From: an uncultured Phycisphaerales bacterium
GTDB taxonomy: Bacteria; Planctomycetota; Phycisphaerae; Sedimentisphaerales; Anaerobacaceae
Direction: 5' to 3'
Assembly: GCA_903857265.1 (NCBI GenBank)
Contig: CAIODZ010000015.1
Span: 1-64,000, forward strand
Length of the DNA stretch: 64,000 nucleotides
Shown: positions 8,489 to 18,122 of the stretch, in pieces
Layout of the letters: each line of letters opens with the position of its first letter
Numbering within the stretch: the stretch's first letter is position 1
Notes under the pieces: generated by a model
Databases searched by the model: none
What the model was told of the DNA's origin: nothing
The model's input: the letters and a program-made list of their open reading frames with translations, nothing else
Translations under genes and position numbers: made by a program

Positions 8489-9187
8489 ATGCCGAAGAAA
8501 AGACATTCAGCGAGTAAGTATCTGCCGAGAGGGCTGGATATACTCTACGAAGACAAGGATATCTTAGTGGTAGATAAGCCGGCGGGGCTGTTGACCGTGG
8601 GGACGGACAACAATAAAACGAGGACGGCTTACTATATGCTGACCGATTACGTGCGCAAGGGCAATCCGAAATCGCGAAACCGGATTTTCATCGTTCATCG
8701 GCTGGACCAGTCAACATCCGGCGTGTTAGTATTCGCGAAAACCGAAGAGGCGAAATTCCAGCTCCAAAAGGAGTGGAAAGACACGGAAAAGAAATATATC
8801 GCGGTGGTCTATGGGCAGTTGGCCAAAAAAGAGGACGTGATTAGCTCATACTTAGCTGAGAACAAGGCATACGTTGTCTATTCCACAAAAGACACCGCAA
8901 AAGGCAAACTGGCACATACGGCTTATAAGGTGCTCAAAGAGAGCAGGCAGTTTAGTTTGCTGGAGATAAATCTTTTGACGGGCAGGAAGAACCAGATACG
9001 CGTGCATTTGGCTGATAAGGGACACCCGGTCGTTGGCGACGGCAAATACGGAAAATCAAAGGACGGCTTCAGGCGATTAGCACTTCACGCCAAATCGATT
9101 TCATTTAACCACCCGGTTACGGGGAGGCGGATGACGTTTGACGCAAAAGTGCCGAATTATTTTAACGAGCTGGTTGAGAACGGGTAA
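8489..9187 (+). CDS. RluA-family pseudouridine synthase
   Basis: It converts uridine to pseudouridine in rRNA or tRNA. The catalytic motif HRLDQSTSGVLVFAK, with its essential Asp, is present about residue 75. It is preceded by the family opening ILYEDKDILVVDKPAGLL and followed by GRKNQIRVHLADKGHPVVGD. There is no S4 domain, so it is closer to the RluA/RluC-C catalytic core than to RluD. A GTG at 8474 is the track's start; ATG 8489 and the GTG share the same AGGAGAGG box, and the choice is uncertain. The target site cannot be told from sequence. Confidence 0.88.
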   Translation: MPKKRHSASKYLPRGLDILYEDKDILVVDKPAGLLTVGTDNNKTRTAYYMLTDYVRKGNPKSRNRIFIVHRLDQSTSGVLVFAKTEEAKFQLQKEWKDTEKKYIAVVYGQLAKKEDVISSYLAENKAYVVYSTKDTAKGKLAHTAYKVLKESRQFSLLEINLLTGRKNQIRVHLADKGHPVVGDGKYGKSKDGFRRLALHAKSISFNHPVTGRRMTFDAKVPNYFNELVENG

Positions 9188-9339
9188 GTGATTGCCGATT
9201 GCCGATTGGCGATTGAAAGTGGGTCCCCTGTTGCAAAACCAAAGGAGTAACTTCTCGGGGACAGACGGGCAGGTGAGGACTAACCCTGCTACTCGCCAAG
9301 GGCGAAGATGGCAGGGCTAAATATTTTGAGGAAAAAGTA
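9188..9339. repeat. Word repeats and two hairpins between convergent genes
   Basis: GATTGCCGATTGCCGATTGGCGATT opens the gap as a near-tandem word. GTCCCC (about 9222) pairs with GGGGAC (about 9257). A second hairpin joins CCCTGC with GCAGGG around an inner TCGCC/GGCGA stem. No T-tract makes either a clear intrinsic terminator. Confidence 0.45.
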
Positions 9340-10260
9340 TTACGCGTTTTTGCGCCTGATTTTGCGGACGATGTCCTCGTAATCCTTAACTTCGTTGATG
9401 GATTCGAAGCCGACGACGACGGCGTTGACGCAGCCGAGGTTGAAGACGAAGCTGGCACTTTTTTCGCGAAGCTCACGGCTGTCACGAAATTCGCCATTGC
9501 CAATGAGCTTCATACCGATGACGCCTTTGCCTGCGTCGTGAATTTTACGGATAATGGGGACAACTTCTTCGGGTGAGCCATCCATCTCCGCACCCGTGGC
9601 GTTGATTCTGGTGTGGACGGATTCGACCCAGGGGTCTTCGGCGGCGACTTTGAGGGCGTCTATCGAGTGGCATGAGACGCCGAGCGCGCGGACTTTACCT
9701 TTTGCCTTGGCTTCGCTCATTCCATCCATATAGGGCTTGAGGGTCTTGTTCCAGTCGGGCGCCATCATGCAATGGAGCAGGAGAAGGTCGATGTAGTCGG
9801 TGTTCAATTCTTTGAGGAAGCGGTCGATTGTAACCATTGGCTTTTCTTTTTCTTCGGCGGGCGGGTCCCAAACCATCAGTTTGGAGACGATGGTGAATTT
9901 GTCGCGGGGAATACCCTGAAGCGCGGGGATGATATAAGGATGCGAGCCATACATATCGGCACAATCGAAGAGCCGACATCCGCGGTCATACGCTTCTTTC
10001 AATAAACCCTGGAATTTTTCTTTGCCGAGGCGGACCTGATTCGAGGAGTGTCGTCCGCCGTGCATACCGGTGCCGCAGCCGACGCGTGTAACTTTGATGC
10101 CGGTGTTGCCAAGGGTAACGATTTCCCAAGGGTCAAATGTTTTGCTCTTTGCCGACGTTGCCATTTTGGATTCGCATCCTGTCAATGCCGAGCCAAGAAG
10201 CAGTCCTGATGCGCCGACGAGTGAGCCGACAAGAAATTCACGACGTCCGATACGTTCCAT
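9340..10260 (-). CDS. Tat-exported aldo/keto reductase lipoprotein
   Basis: The start is ATG 10260 (MERIGRREFLVG), eight bases after AGGAG. The N-terminus carries a twin-arginine signal (GRREFL) and a lipobox LTGC, so the protein should be exported folded and lipid-anchored. The mature part is an aldo/keto reductase barrel with the catalytic tetrad in place: Asp and Tyr in FDCADMYG, Lys in IVSKLMVWDP, and His in LLLLHCM. NAD(P)H-dependent reduction of an unknown carbonyl is implied. Tat-exported members of this superfamily are common in planctomycetes. Confidence 0.85.
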   Translation of the reverse strand: MERIGRREFLVGSLVGASGLLLGSALTGCESKMATSAKSKTFDPWEIVTLGNTGIKVTRVGCGTGMHGGRHSSNQVRLGKEKFQGLLKEAYDRGCRLFDCADMYGSHPYIIPALQGIPRDKFTIVSKLMVWDPPAEEKEKPMVTIDRFLKELNTDYIDLLLLHCMMAPDWNKTLKPYMDGMSEAKAKGKVRALGVSCHSIDALKVAAEDPWVESVHTRINATGAEMDGSPEEVVPIIRKIHDAGKGVIGMKLIGNGEFRDSRELREKSASFVFNLGCVNAVVVGFESINEVKDYEDIVRKIRRKNA

Positions 10261-10314
10261 TTTTAGCACTCCTGAAATTATGACTTGCGTATTCTGGTTT
10301 TTTTTATGACGCCC

Positions 10315-10845
10315 CTAACTGATTTGGCCGAGCATATTTCGCCATCGATTGATATGCCCATCTTCGTCGGCCTGATCCTTTTCAATCATCTTTCTTGTTT
10401 GTTCGTCCCAATCGACGGTTTCAAGGAGTTCAGCATAATGTTTCACGGCCCTGGTTTCAACCCAAATACCGGTTTTTAGAATGGCTTTGGGTCCGAGGAG
10501 GCGGGAGGTAAAGCCAAAAATGAAGCCGAGGAGCGAGTATGCGGGGCAAAAGATGGCGGGCCTGAAGCCATATTCGTAGAGTTTGACCTGAAAATCCTGG
10601 AGGTGGGTCATCTCGTCGCACATAGCGACGATAAGCTGGCGGTTAAACTCAGATGGGGCTTTGGTGAGCTGGAATTTGTAGATGCTGACTGCCATGGTTT
10701 CGAGGGTGTGGAAGGCCTGAAGAGCTTTTTTGAGCGTTTTCAACTTCGCCGGGTCGGCGGGTTTGCTTCTGAGATGAACATCGTGTGCCGTCATCTGCGG
10801 ACGTATTATTTCGACATTGTATTTTGGCCTGTTCTCGTCGGTCAT
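10315..10845 (-). CDS. COQ7-like diiron (ferritin-like) protein
   Basis: 176 aa with the complete carboxylate-bridged diiron signature in order: Glu in HTLETMAVSIY, ExxH in DEMTHLQ, Glu in ETRAVKHY, and ExxH in DEDGHI. This matches demethoxyubiquinone hydroxylase (COQ7) architecture, including the hydrophobic patch between helices that seats the protein on membranes (AYSLLGFIFGFTSRLLG). No other quinone-biosynthesis gene is nearby, so a different hydroxylation or an oxygen-detoxifying role is possible. It is divergent from the transketolase gene. Confidence 0.78.
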   Translation of the reverse strand: MTDENRPKYNVEIIRPQMTAHDVHLRSKPADPAKLKTLKKALQAFHTLETMAVSIYKFQLTKAPSEFNRQLIVAMCDEMTHLQDFQVKLYEYGFRPAIFCPAYSLLGFIFGFTSRLLGPKAILKTGIWVETRAVKHYAELLETVDWDEQTRKMIEKDQADEDGHINRWRNMLGQIS

Positions 10846-11015
10846 TTACCACATCCTTTCGCGTAAGCGTATTGATTATCCCAATGAGCAGGCGATTTGT
10901 CAAATGCAAGAGGCCTGACAAAAGCCTTGCGAAAATGAGCATGTTTGGTTATTGTTTGAGGTTCGTTTTCGCAGTCAAAATTTGAGAGTTAATTATTATT
11001 TGCGGGAAAATTGAG

Positions 11016-13055
11016 ATGGGTGAAGCGGTAAGAGTGAAAGGCGTGAGCGAGCTCGACGAGCTTTGTATTGATACGATAAGGTTTTTGGCGGCGGACGCGG
11101 TGCAGAAGGCAAAGGCGGGGCATCCCGGTATGCCGATGGGTTTGGCGCCGGCAGCATATACTTTATGGATGAGGCATCTGAAATTCAATCCGGCGAATCC
11201 GAAGTGGTTCAACCGCGACCGGTTTGTGCTTTCGGGCGGGCACGGGTGTATGCTGCTTTATTCGCTGCTGTATCTGACGGGCTACGATATGACGCTCGAT
11301 GACCTGAAAAATTTCAGGCAGTGGGGAAGCAAGACGCCGGGGCATCCGGAATACAAACCCGATTTGGGTATCGAAGCGACAACAGGACCGCTGGGTCAGG
11401 GGATATCGAATGCGGTGGGTATGGCGATTGCGCAAAAATACACGGCTAATTATTTCAACCGCGATGGATTTCCGGTCGTCGATTACAAAATTTACGTAAC
11501 CTGCGGCGACGGCGACCTCGAAGAAGGGATATCAAGCGAGGCAAGCTCATTAGCGGGACATCTTGCGCTGGATAATCTTATCGTCATTTACGACGACAAC
11601 CATATTTCAATCGATGGCGTTACGGGATTGTCGTTCACCGAGGACACGGCGAAACGATACAAGGCATACGGGTGGAACGTGATTGAGGTGCCGGGCGACG
11701 GGAATGATATGGTTATGTTCGATAAGGCGCTGAAAAAAGTGAAACGGACGAAGGATAAGCCGACGCTGATAAAACTTCGCACGCATATCGCCTTCGGCGC
11801 ACCGACAAAACACGATACAGCGGAGGCACACGGCTCGCCATTGGGTGAAGATGAGATTAAAGCAGCCAAGCGGGCATTCGGATGGGACCCGGAAAAGACG
11901 TTTAATGTCCCCGAACAGGTCCTGCCGCATACCCGCACCGCAATCGACAAAGGCAAAAGAGCGGAGGCGTCGTGGAACCGGATGTTCAGGAAATATGAGG
12001 CGGCAAATCCGCAGTTAGCGGAACAATTCAAAATTGCCGTTGAAAATAAAGTCACGGTTGATTTTGATTCGCTGCTTCCGAAATTTGATGCGATAAAAGA
12101 AGGCAAGCCCAACGCGATTGCGACGCGTTCAGCATCGGGAAAGACGCTGGATGTCCTTATGCCGCAAATGCCGTTTATATTGGGAGGCAGCGCGGATTTG
12201 ACGCCATCAAATAATACGCGATGGAAAGATGTGAAGGATTTTCAGCCGGCTTCCAGAGACGGCAGATATATTCGTTTCGGCGTTCGCGAGCACGGGATGG
12301 GGGCGATACTCAGCGGCATCTCGATAAGCGGGATGACTCGCGCGTTCGGCGGGACGTTTTTGACTTTCAGCGATTATATGCGAGGCGCGGTACGCGTATC
12401 GGCCGTTTCAAAATATCCGACCATTTTTGTCTGGACGCACGATAGTATCGGCCTTGGCGAAGACGGCCCGACGCACCAGGCGGTCGAGCATTTTGCTGCG
12501 CTGCGGGCGATACCGAACTTTTTAGTCATCAGGCCAGCCGACGCAAATGAAACCGCACAGGCGTGGAAGTTCATTTTGCAATATCACGAAGGGCCTGTGG
12601 GGATACTGCTCACACGGCAAAATGTCCCCGTCATCGACCAGACAAAATACGCGCCTGCGGCAAACCTTGCCAAAGGCGCTTATGTGCTGACCGGGGCGGA
12701 CAAACCAGAAGTTTTACTTTTGGCAACCGGCTCGGAGGTTTATCTTGCAGTCGAAGCGTATAACAAACTTTCCGCTGAAGGGATTAAGGCGAGAGTGGTT
12801 AGTATGCCCTGCTGGGAGTTATTCGAGAAACAAAGCAAGGAATATCGTGACTCGGTGATACTGCCCGACGTTAAGGCGAGAGTCGCGGTTGAGGCGGGCG
12901 TTGAGCTTGGCTGGCACAAGTGGATTGGGGACAGGGGAATCTTTATCGGAATGCACTCATTCGGCGCATCCGCTCCCTACAAGGTTTGTTTCGAGAAATT
13001 CGGGATAACCGCAGACGCGGTCGTCGCAGCGGCAAAAAAGCTACTGGGAAAATAA
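11016..13055 (+). CDS. tkt: Transketolase
   Basis: A full-length (679 aa) thiamine-diphosphate enzyme of the non-oxidative pentose phosphate pathway. It moves two-carbon ketol units between sugar phosphates. The cofactor motif GDGDLEEGISSEASS lies near residue 165, the substrate-binding GHPGMPMG near 35, and the pyrimidine domain has FGVREHGMG and HDSIGLGEDGPTHQ. A GGGAA box precedes ATG 11016. It stands alone and converges with the DMT transporter only 11 bases downstream. Confidence 0.96.
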   Translation: MGEAVRVKGVSELDELCIDTIRFLAADAVQKAKAGHPGMPMGLAPAAYTLWMRHLKFNPANPKWFNRDRFVLSGGHGCMLLYSLLYLTGYDMTLDDLKNFRQWGSKTPGHPEYKPDLGIEATTGPLGQGISNAVGMAIAQKYTANYFNRDGFPVVDYKIYVTCGDGDLEEGISSEASSLAGHLALDNLIVIYDDNHISIDGVTGLSFTEDTAKRYKAYGWNVIEVPGDGNDMVMFDKALKKVKRTKDKPTLIKLRTHIAFGAPTKHDTAEAHGSPLGEDEIKAAKRAFGWDPEKTFNVPEQVLPHTRTAIDKGKRAEASWNRMFRKYEAANPQLAEQFKIAVENKVTVDFDSLLPKFDAIKEGKPNAIATRSASGKTLDVLMPQMPFILGGSADLTPSNNTRWKDVKDFQPASRDGRYIRFGVREHGMGAILSGISISGMTRAFGGTFLTFSDYMRGAVRVSAVSKYPTIFVWTHDSIGLGEDGPTHQAVEHFAALRAIPNFLVIRPADANETAQAWKFILQYHEGPVGILLTRQNVPVIDQTKYAPAANLAKGAYVLTGADKPEVLLLATGSEVYLAVEAYNKLSAEGIKARVVSMPCWELFEKQSKEYRDSVILPDVKARVAVEAGVELGWHKWIGDRGIFIGMHSFGASAPYKVCFEKFGITADAVVAAAKKLLGK

Positions 13056-13066
13056 CGACTGAGCGT

Positions 13067-13969
13067 TTAGTGTGAGAGAAGCAGCATAAGGACGCCGATG
13101 ATGACGCCGACGAGAGCAACGGCCTTGTGGCGGATTTGGACCTCGCCGAAAATGAATGCGCCGCCCAAAAAGGAAATCACGACGCTTCCGCTGCGGACAG
13201 CGGTTACAAGAGAAATCATCGCGCCGGGATAACCAAGCGCTTTGAAGTAAGTGATATCAGCAACAGCCAGTAAAGCCCCGATAAGGAGGATACCCCAGCG
13301 CCATTTGAAGGGAGTGTGTTTTGCGCGGACCGGCCACCAGAAAACGAACAGAACAAAGGTCATAACGGGAACCGCGTAAATCATAAACCAAACCTGGACG
13401 CCTACGGCGGAAAAGCCAAGCGTGTGGACGAGATATTTGTCGTAAAGTGCGCTGGCGGCACCGATAAGGACCGAGAGGAAAAGAAGAATAACCCATTTAT
13501 TAGTATGAAAAACGATGCCTTCGCGGCTGCCAACGAGAGAAAAAATATAGTAGGAGACAAAGAGCACGCCAAATGCGGCCCATTGAAAAGGGGTTAGGCG
13601 TTCGCCGAAGACAAGCATAGCGCCGAGAAGCGTCCAGGCGGGGCCTGAAGCGCCAATGGGGGCGTATATTGAGATGGGCAGGTGCTTGACGGAAAAAAAG
13701 CCCAGCAGCCAGAGCGAGACGACGATAAGGGCCTTTAAGAAGCAGCAAAAATGGGCCAGCGGGCCAAAAGTCGGGATAAATATCCCCAGTGGCGTCAAAA
13801 AGTGAGGCGAAACCGCGGAAAGCACGATAATGGGCAAAAGCAACACCGCCTCCACCAATACCGAGAAGAACAACAGCGGTATTACGGCATTATTGCGGAT
13901 AGCCCTTTTTCTGCATACGTCATACAGCCCTATAAAGACAGCCGAAAGGGCGCTAAGATATAACCACAT
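13067..13969 (-). CDS. EamA/DMT-family transporter
   Basis: 300 aa made almost wholly of about ten hydrophobic helices in two similar halves, the EamA layout. Landmarks are the opening MWLYLSALSAVFIGLYDVCRKRA, the mid-repeat PIGASGPAWTLLGAMLVFGERLT, and its second-half equivalent LVTAVRSGSVVISFLGGAFIFGE. It is an inner-membrane exporter or permease for small metabolites; the substrate is not predictable. The start ATG 13969 has GGTGA upstream. Confidence 0.85.
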   Translation of the reverse strand: MWLYLSALSAVFIGLYDVCRKRAIRNNAVIPLLFFSVLVEAVLLLPIIVLSAVSPHFLTPLGIFIPTFGPLAHFCCFLKALIVVSLWLLGFFSVKHLPISIYAPIGASGPAWTLLGAMLVFGERLTPFQWAAFGVLFVSYYIFSLVGSREGIVFHTNKWVILLFLSVLIGAASALYDKYLVHTLGFSAVGVQVWFMIYAVPVMTFVLFVFWWPVRAKHTPFKWRWGILLIGALLAVADITYFKALGYPGAMISLVTAVRSGSVVISFLGGAFIFGEVQIRHKAVALVGVIIGVLMLLLSH

Positions 13970-14091
13970 ACTGCTTCACCGAATAATAATAACAAGCCGA
14001 CTCATCAGGGCAAAGGCCCCTGCCGGAGAACGGTACGAAAGGCGGCATTTCTACCATAATAGAATATCGTTTGCACACTAAAAAATCTGCA

Positions 14092-17000
14092 ATGAATCCA
14101 TTATACATCGGGGGCTGGCTTAATGGGGCAAATAATCGTAGAATGGCTAAAAGCTCTGCGTATTATTCAGGATTTATGGAGCTTGGGCACGACAAGTCGA
14201 TTGGTGAACTGAGCCGGCGATTAGGCGCTACCGGGGGGGTGGTAAAAGTTGCCGGGACGTGGGGTTCTTTTGCGCGCCTTTTGGCGGCACACCTGTCAAA
14301 GCAATTATCCCGGCCGATTATTTACGTTTGCCCGCATATTGATGATGCGGATAACGCGGTTGATGATTTGCAGACGTTTGGGGCCGAGGCGGTTCAATTA
14401 CTGCCTGCGTGGGAGGGCGAGGAGGAAATCGCGGACGCGACCGATGAGATTCGGGCGGACCGGCTGAAAATCGTCGCTCGTGTCTCGTCGCTGATGACTC
14501 GTGAAAAAGATAAAGGCATAATCATTGCAGCATCGATGCAGGCGATAGGTCAGCCCATACCGAAACTATCAGCTATCGAGAGCGGCTCGCTTGCACTTCA
14601 AACCGGCAAACAGACGACACCTGAAGATGTAAGCGCGTGGCTAATTGATAACGGATTCGAGCGAACGGACAAGGTTGATTTGCCGGGGCAATTCGCAAGA
14701 CGTGGCGGAATCGTCGATATTTACGCGCCGATGATGGGGTTTGCAAATGAGGCCGGCCAGACACAAGCGCTGCGTGTAGAATTTTTCGGCGACACAATCG
14801 AAAGCATTCGGACAATCGATTTGGATACGCAGGTATCGACGCATCAATTATCAGCGGTCAGCATTGTATCGGCGACATGCGGGGACAAACAGGAACAGCG
14901 GGAGCTATTTCTGAATATACTGCCTGCTGATGGAATTGTAATTTTAGATGAGCCGGCGGACTGCCAAGAGGTGGTAAAAGTATATTTTGAACGAGCGGAG
15001 CAGAAAGAACGACTATACAACTGGCCCGAAATTTATAAATCGCTTGAGCGATTCACGCAGCTTCACATTTCCCGGTTCGCGACCGAAAACCCGGATGAAT
15101 TTATCAAATTAGATATAAGGAGCGTCCAGCAGTATCAGCACAAGGCGGCATCGCTTTGGGCGGGACATAAAGAGGCGCTGGCTGAATTAGTCGAGCTTGC
15201 AAAACATCAGGACGTGCTGCTTTATTGCGAAGCGGAAGCGGAGATTGACCGGGTGAGCGAAATCATCAGGCAGGAGCACGGCGATATTCCGCCGAGATTC
15301 AAACTGCTCAAGGGATTCATTCATCAGGGGTTCGCGATGCCGTCGCTGAACACGATGGTTCTGAGCCATCATGAATTATTCGGGCAATTCGCGCTTCGGC
15401 GAAGACAGAGGCCGATGCGTGCGACGACGCCGATTGATACGCTGGAGGATTTGCAACAGGGCGATTACGTTGTGCACAGCTCTTACGGCGTGGGAAAATT
15501 TTTAGGTATCGAGACCATCAGAGAAAAAGATGGTCAGAATGAATACCTCACAATCGAATACGACGGCGGCGTCAAGGTGCAGGTCTCGGTGAATAATATC
15601 GGGCTGGTACAAAAATACATCGGCACAAGCCCGAAGCGGCCCAAATTGTCGAAGGTCGGGTCGAAGCGGTGGCAAAACCAGAAAGAAAAAGTCACGCAAT
15701 CCGTAAAGGACCTTGCGGTTGAACTATTGGAGCTTCAGGCGAAACGCCAGGCGATAGGCGGGTTCGCGTTTGCGGCGGATTCAAATTGGCAAAAAGAATT
15801 CGAGGAGTCATTCCCATACCAGGAGACGCCCGACCAGACGACCAACGCGGCGCAGATAAAGCAGGATATGATGCACCCCACGGCGATGGATCGGCTGCTC
15901 TGCGGGGACGTGGGGTATGGCAAGACGGAGCTTGCGATGAGGGCGGCGTTCAAGGCGGTCGAAAATGGCAAGCAGGTAGCTGCGCTTGTACCTACGACGG
16001 TGCTTAGTATCCAGCACGCCCGGACGTTTACGGAACGCTTCGCGGATTTCCCGGTTGTAATAGAATCGCTTAACCGGTTCAAGACGACCGCCCAGGCAAA
16101 GGACATTATTTCCCGCACAAGGGCAGGCAAGGTCGATATTTTGATTGGGACGCACCGGCTGTTGAGCGGGGACGTGAAGTTCAAGGATTTGGGGCTGGTG
16201 ATAATCGACGAGGAGCAGCGATTCGGCGTGGAGCACAAGGAGAAGCTAAAAAAGCTGCGCGTGAACGTTGACATATTGACGATGACGGCGACGCCGATTC
16301 CGCGGACGCTGCATATGGCGATGCTGGGACTTCGGGACATAAGCTCGCTTGCGACCGCGCCGCTTGACAGGCGGAGCATCGTTACAAGCGTAACTACTTA
16401 CAACGATGAGCTGATACGAAAGGTGATTAGCCGGGAATTGAACAGGCAGGGACAGGTTTTCTTCGTTCATAACCGGGTCAAGTCAATCGAAAAGAAATGC
16501 TGGGAAATTCAGAAGCTGGTTCCGGACGCCAAAGTCGCGATTGCCCACGGGCAGATGACCTCGCACGAGCTGGAAAAGGCGATGATTGCGTTTGTGCTGG
16601 GCCAGACCGACGTGCTGGTCTGCACGACGATAATCGAATCGGGGCTGGATATTCCAAACGCCAATACGATGATTGTCAATGACGCGGACAGGTTCGGCTT
16701 AGCGGAATTGCACCAGTTACGAGGCCGGGTGGGCAGATACAAGCACAGGGCATACGCGTATATGCTGCTTCCCGCGTCGCGACCCATCACGCCAATCGCA
16801 TCGAGACGGCTGAAGGCCATCGAGGAGTATTCGCATTTGGGCGCGGGTTTCAGGATTGCGCTGCGGGATTTGGAAATTCGCGGGGCGGGAAATATCCTGG
16901 GCGCGGAGCAGTCGGGGCACATTCAAATGGTGGGCTATCAAATGTATTGCGAACTGCTGGCTAACGCTGTCAAGCAAATGAAAGGTGAGCCGATTGAAGG

Positions 17001-17439
17001 GATACCGACCGCCAACATCGATTTGGGATTCGCGGCATACATAACCAAAAACTATATTCCGGCGGACAGGATCCGGCTGGACGTGTATCGCAGAATAGCG
17101 GTGGCGAAAAACGCGGAAGAGCTGAAACATCTCGAAACGGAGCTTGCGGACGTGTATGGCCCGCCGACCGAGGAAGTTAAATCGCTTTTGAGTATCGCCG
17201 GGCTTCGAATAGCCGCAAGCGAACTGGATATAAAAAGTATCGTGGCGCACGGGGGAAATCTGGTATTTTCGTTCGCGGCGGACGCGGAGAAAAACGCAAA
17301 ACGACTGTTTAAAAACGTTGCGGGCAGATATACTGTAGCCGACGAGACAATGGCGTATCTGCATCTGCCGGAAAGCTACTTCGAACAGCAAACGCTTATA
17401 AATTTTGTCCGCAAAATTTTAAGAGGAAAAAAACAATGA
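14092..17439 (+). CDS. mfd: Transcription-repair coupling factor Mfd
   Basis: It removes RNA polymerase stalled at DNA lesions and recruits UvrA. In order: a UvrB-like N-terminal part, the RNAP-interacting domain (QGDYVVHSSYGVGKFLGIE, about residue 460), a RecG-type translocase with Walker A GDVGYGKTE and box II DEEQRFG, the helicase tail DIPNANTMIVNDADRFGLAELHQLRGRVGR, and the TRCF C-terminal domain. Length is normal. The start is unsure: the track uses TTG 14071; ATGs at 14092, 14143 and 14176 are all possible and none has a clear Shine-Dalgarno. The next gene overlaps the stop by four bases. Confidence 0.95.
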   Translation: MNPLYIGGWLNGANNRRMAKSSAYYSGFMELGHDKSIGELSRRLGATGGVVKVAGTWGSFARLLAAHLSKQLSRPIIYVCPHIDDADNAVDDLQTFGAEAVQLLPAWEGEEEIADATDEIRADRLKIVARVSSLMTREKDKGIIIAASMQAIGQPIPKLSAIESGSLALQTGKQTTPEDVSAWLIDNGFERTDKVDLPGQFARRGGIVDIYAPMMGFANEAGQTQALRVEFFGDTIESIRTIDLDTQVSTHQLSAVSIVSATCGDKQEQRELFLNILPADGIVILDEPADCQEVVKVYFERAEQKERLYNWPEIYKSLERFTQLHISRFATENPDEFIKLDIRSVQQYQHKAASLWAGHKEALAELVELAKHQDVLLYCEAEAEIDRVSEIIRQEHGDIPPRFKLLKGFIHQGFAMPSLNTMVLSHHELFGQFALRRRQRPMRATTPIDTLEDLQQGDYVVHSSYGVGKFLGIETIREKDGQNEYLTIEYDGGVKVQVSVNNIGLVQKYIGTSPKRPKLSKVGSKRWQNQKEKVTQSVKDLAVELLELQAKRQAIGGFAFAADSNWQKEFEESFPYQETPDQTTNAAQIKQDMMHPTAMDRLLCGDVGYGKTELAMRAAFKAVENGKQVAALVPTTVLSIQHARTFTERFADFPVVIESLNRFKTTAQAKDIISRTRAGKVDILIGTHRLLSGDVKFKDLGLVIIDEEQRFGVEHKEKLKKLRVNVDILTMTATPIPRTLHMAMLGLRDISSLATAPLDRRSIVTSVTTYNDELIRKVISRELNRQGQVFFVHNRVKSIEKKCWEIQKLVPDAKVAIAHGQMTSHELEKAMIAFVLGQTDVLVCTTIIESGLDIPNANTMIVNDADRFGLAELHQLRGRVGRYKHRAYAYMLLPASRPITPIASRRLKAIEEYSHLGAGFRIALRDLEIRGAGNILGAEQSGHIQMVGYQMYCELLANAVKQMKGEPIEGIPTANIDLGFAAYITKNYIPADRIRLDVYRRIAVAKNAEELKHLETELADVYGPPTEEVKSLLSIAGLRIAASELDIKSIVAHGGNLVFSFAADAEKNAKRLFKNVAGRYTVADETMAYLHLPESYFEQQTLINFVRKILRGKKQ

Positions 17440-17978
17440 CAAAAACGCTTATCAGATACTGCTGCATTACAGCATTGATAGGGCTTACGGGGATTGTTCT
17501 GGCAATCAGTCCGTCGGAAAAACAGCAATTGGACAATTTCAAGGTATCGACGCTGAAGGGACTTCGAGGCGTGGCGGTCAAGGTGATGATTGTGCGTGAT
17601 GATGCGAGCATGCTGCCATTACTCAAAGAACAGACCCTACAGGGGGAAGTCGAGGTTGCTCTTCAAAGCGCCGGCATCGAGATTGCCAGGCCTACACCGG
17701 AAGTGGGGCTTTACGTGGTGCTGGTCAAAGTAACAGCGGCGAACAATGATAAACTGAACGTCGCGATGCACGTTCAGTCGTCGCTTTTGCAGATTGTGAA
17801 TTTATCGCGGGACACGACCATAAAAACAGAGGCCCTGACCTGGCCATCCTTCGGGCAGAGCAGGTTCGGCGTCGTTTCGGTCGCAATCGCCAAAAGCACA
17901 ATCGAAAAAACCGTTAAAGACCAGGTAAAGGACTTCGCCAATGACTGGAAGGCGGCAAACCCAAAACAGCAACCATAA
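17436..17978 (+). CDS. Exported hypothetical protein coupled to mfd
   Basis: Its ATG overlaps the mfd stop in an ATGA, so translation is probably coupled. The 180-aa product begins with a signal peptide (MTKTLIRYCCITALIGLTGIVLA), and the mature part looks periplasmic, with a mixed alpha/beta pattern (VAVKVMIVRDDASML, GLYVVLVKVTAANNDKLNVAMHVQSSL). The pattern resembles small planctomycete envelope proteins of unknown role. I do not assign a family. Confidence 0.65.
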   Translation: MTKTLIRYCCITALIGLTGIVLAISPSEKQQLDNFKVSTLKGLRGVAVKVMIVRDDASMLPLLKEQTLQGEVEVALQSAGIEIARPTPEVGLYVVLVKVTAANNDKLNVAMHVQSSLLQIVNLSRDTTIKTEALTWPSFGQSRFGVVSVAIAKSTIEKTVKDQVKDFANDWKAANPKQQP

Positions 17979-18032
17979 AACAATTTGGTATTGTAATCTT
18001 GCTGTTAGTCAATTAAACTTTGGCCGCGATAT

Positions 18033-18100
18033 AATATTTGCCACGAAGACGCCAAGACGCAAAGTTTTTATAAATTTTTCTTCGTGACTTTGTGGAGAGA
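18033..18100. repeat. Dispersed repeat (CACGAAGACGCCAAGACGC ... TTCGTGACTTTGTGG)
   Basis: A well-known style of intergenic word repeat. The two halves are loosely inverted (CACGAAG ... CTTCGTG), giving a possible hairpin. Related words occur at about 6080, 57705 and 62960. Confidence 0.55.
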
Positions 18101-18122
18101 AACGAAGGTTAAGGCCAACGGA

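Noticed and set aside
15735-16379. 214-aa minus-strand ORF
   Set aside because: Antisense to the helicase core of mfd; Ser/Cys-rich shadow.
16717-17391. 224-aa minus-strand ORF
   Set aside because: Antisense shadow of the mfd C-terminal part; no start signal.
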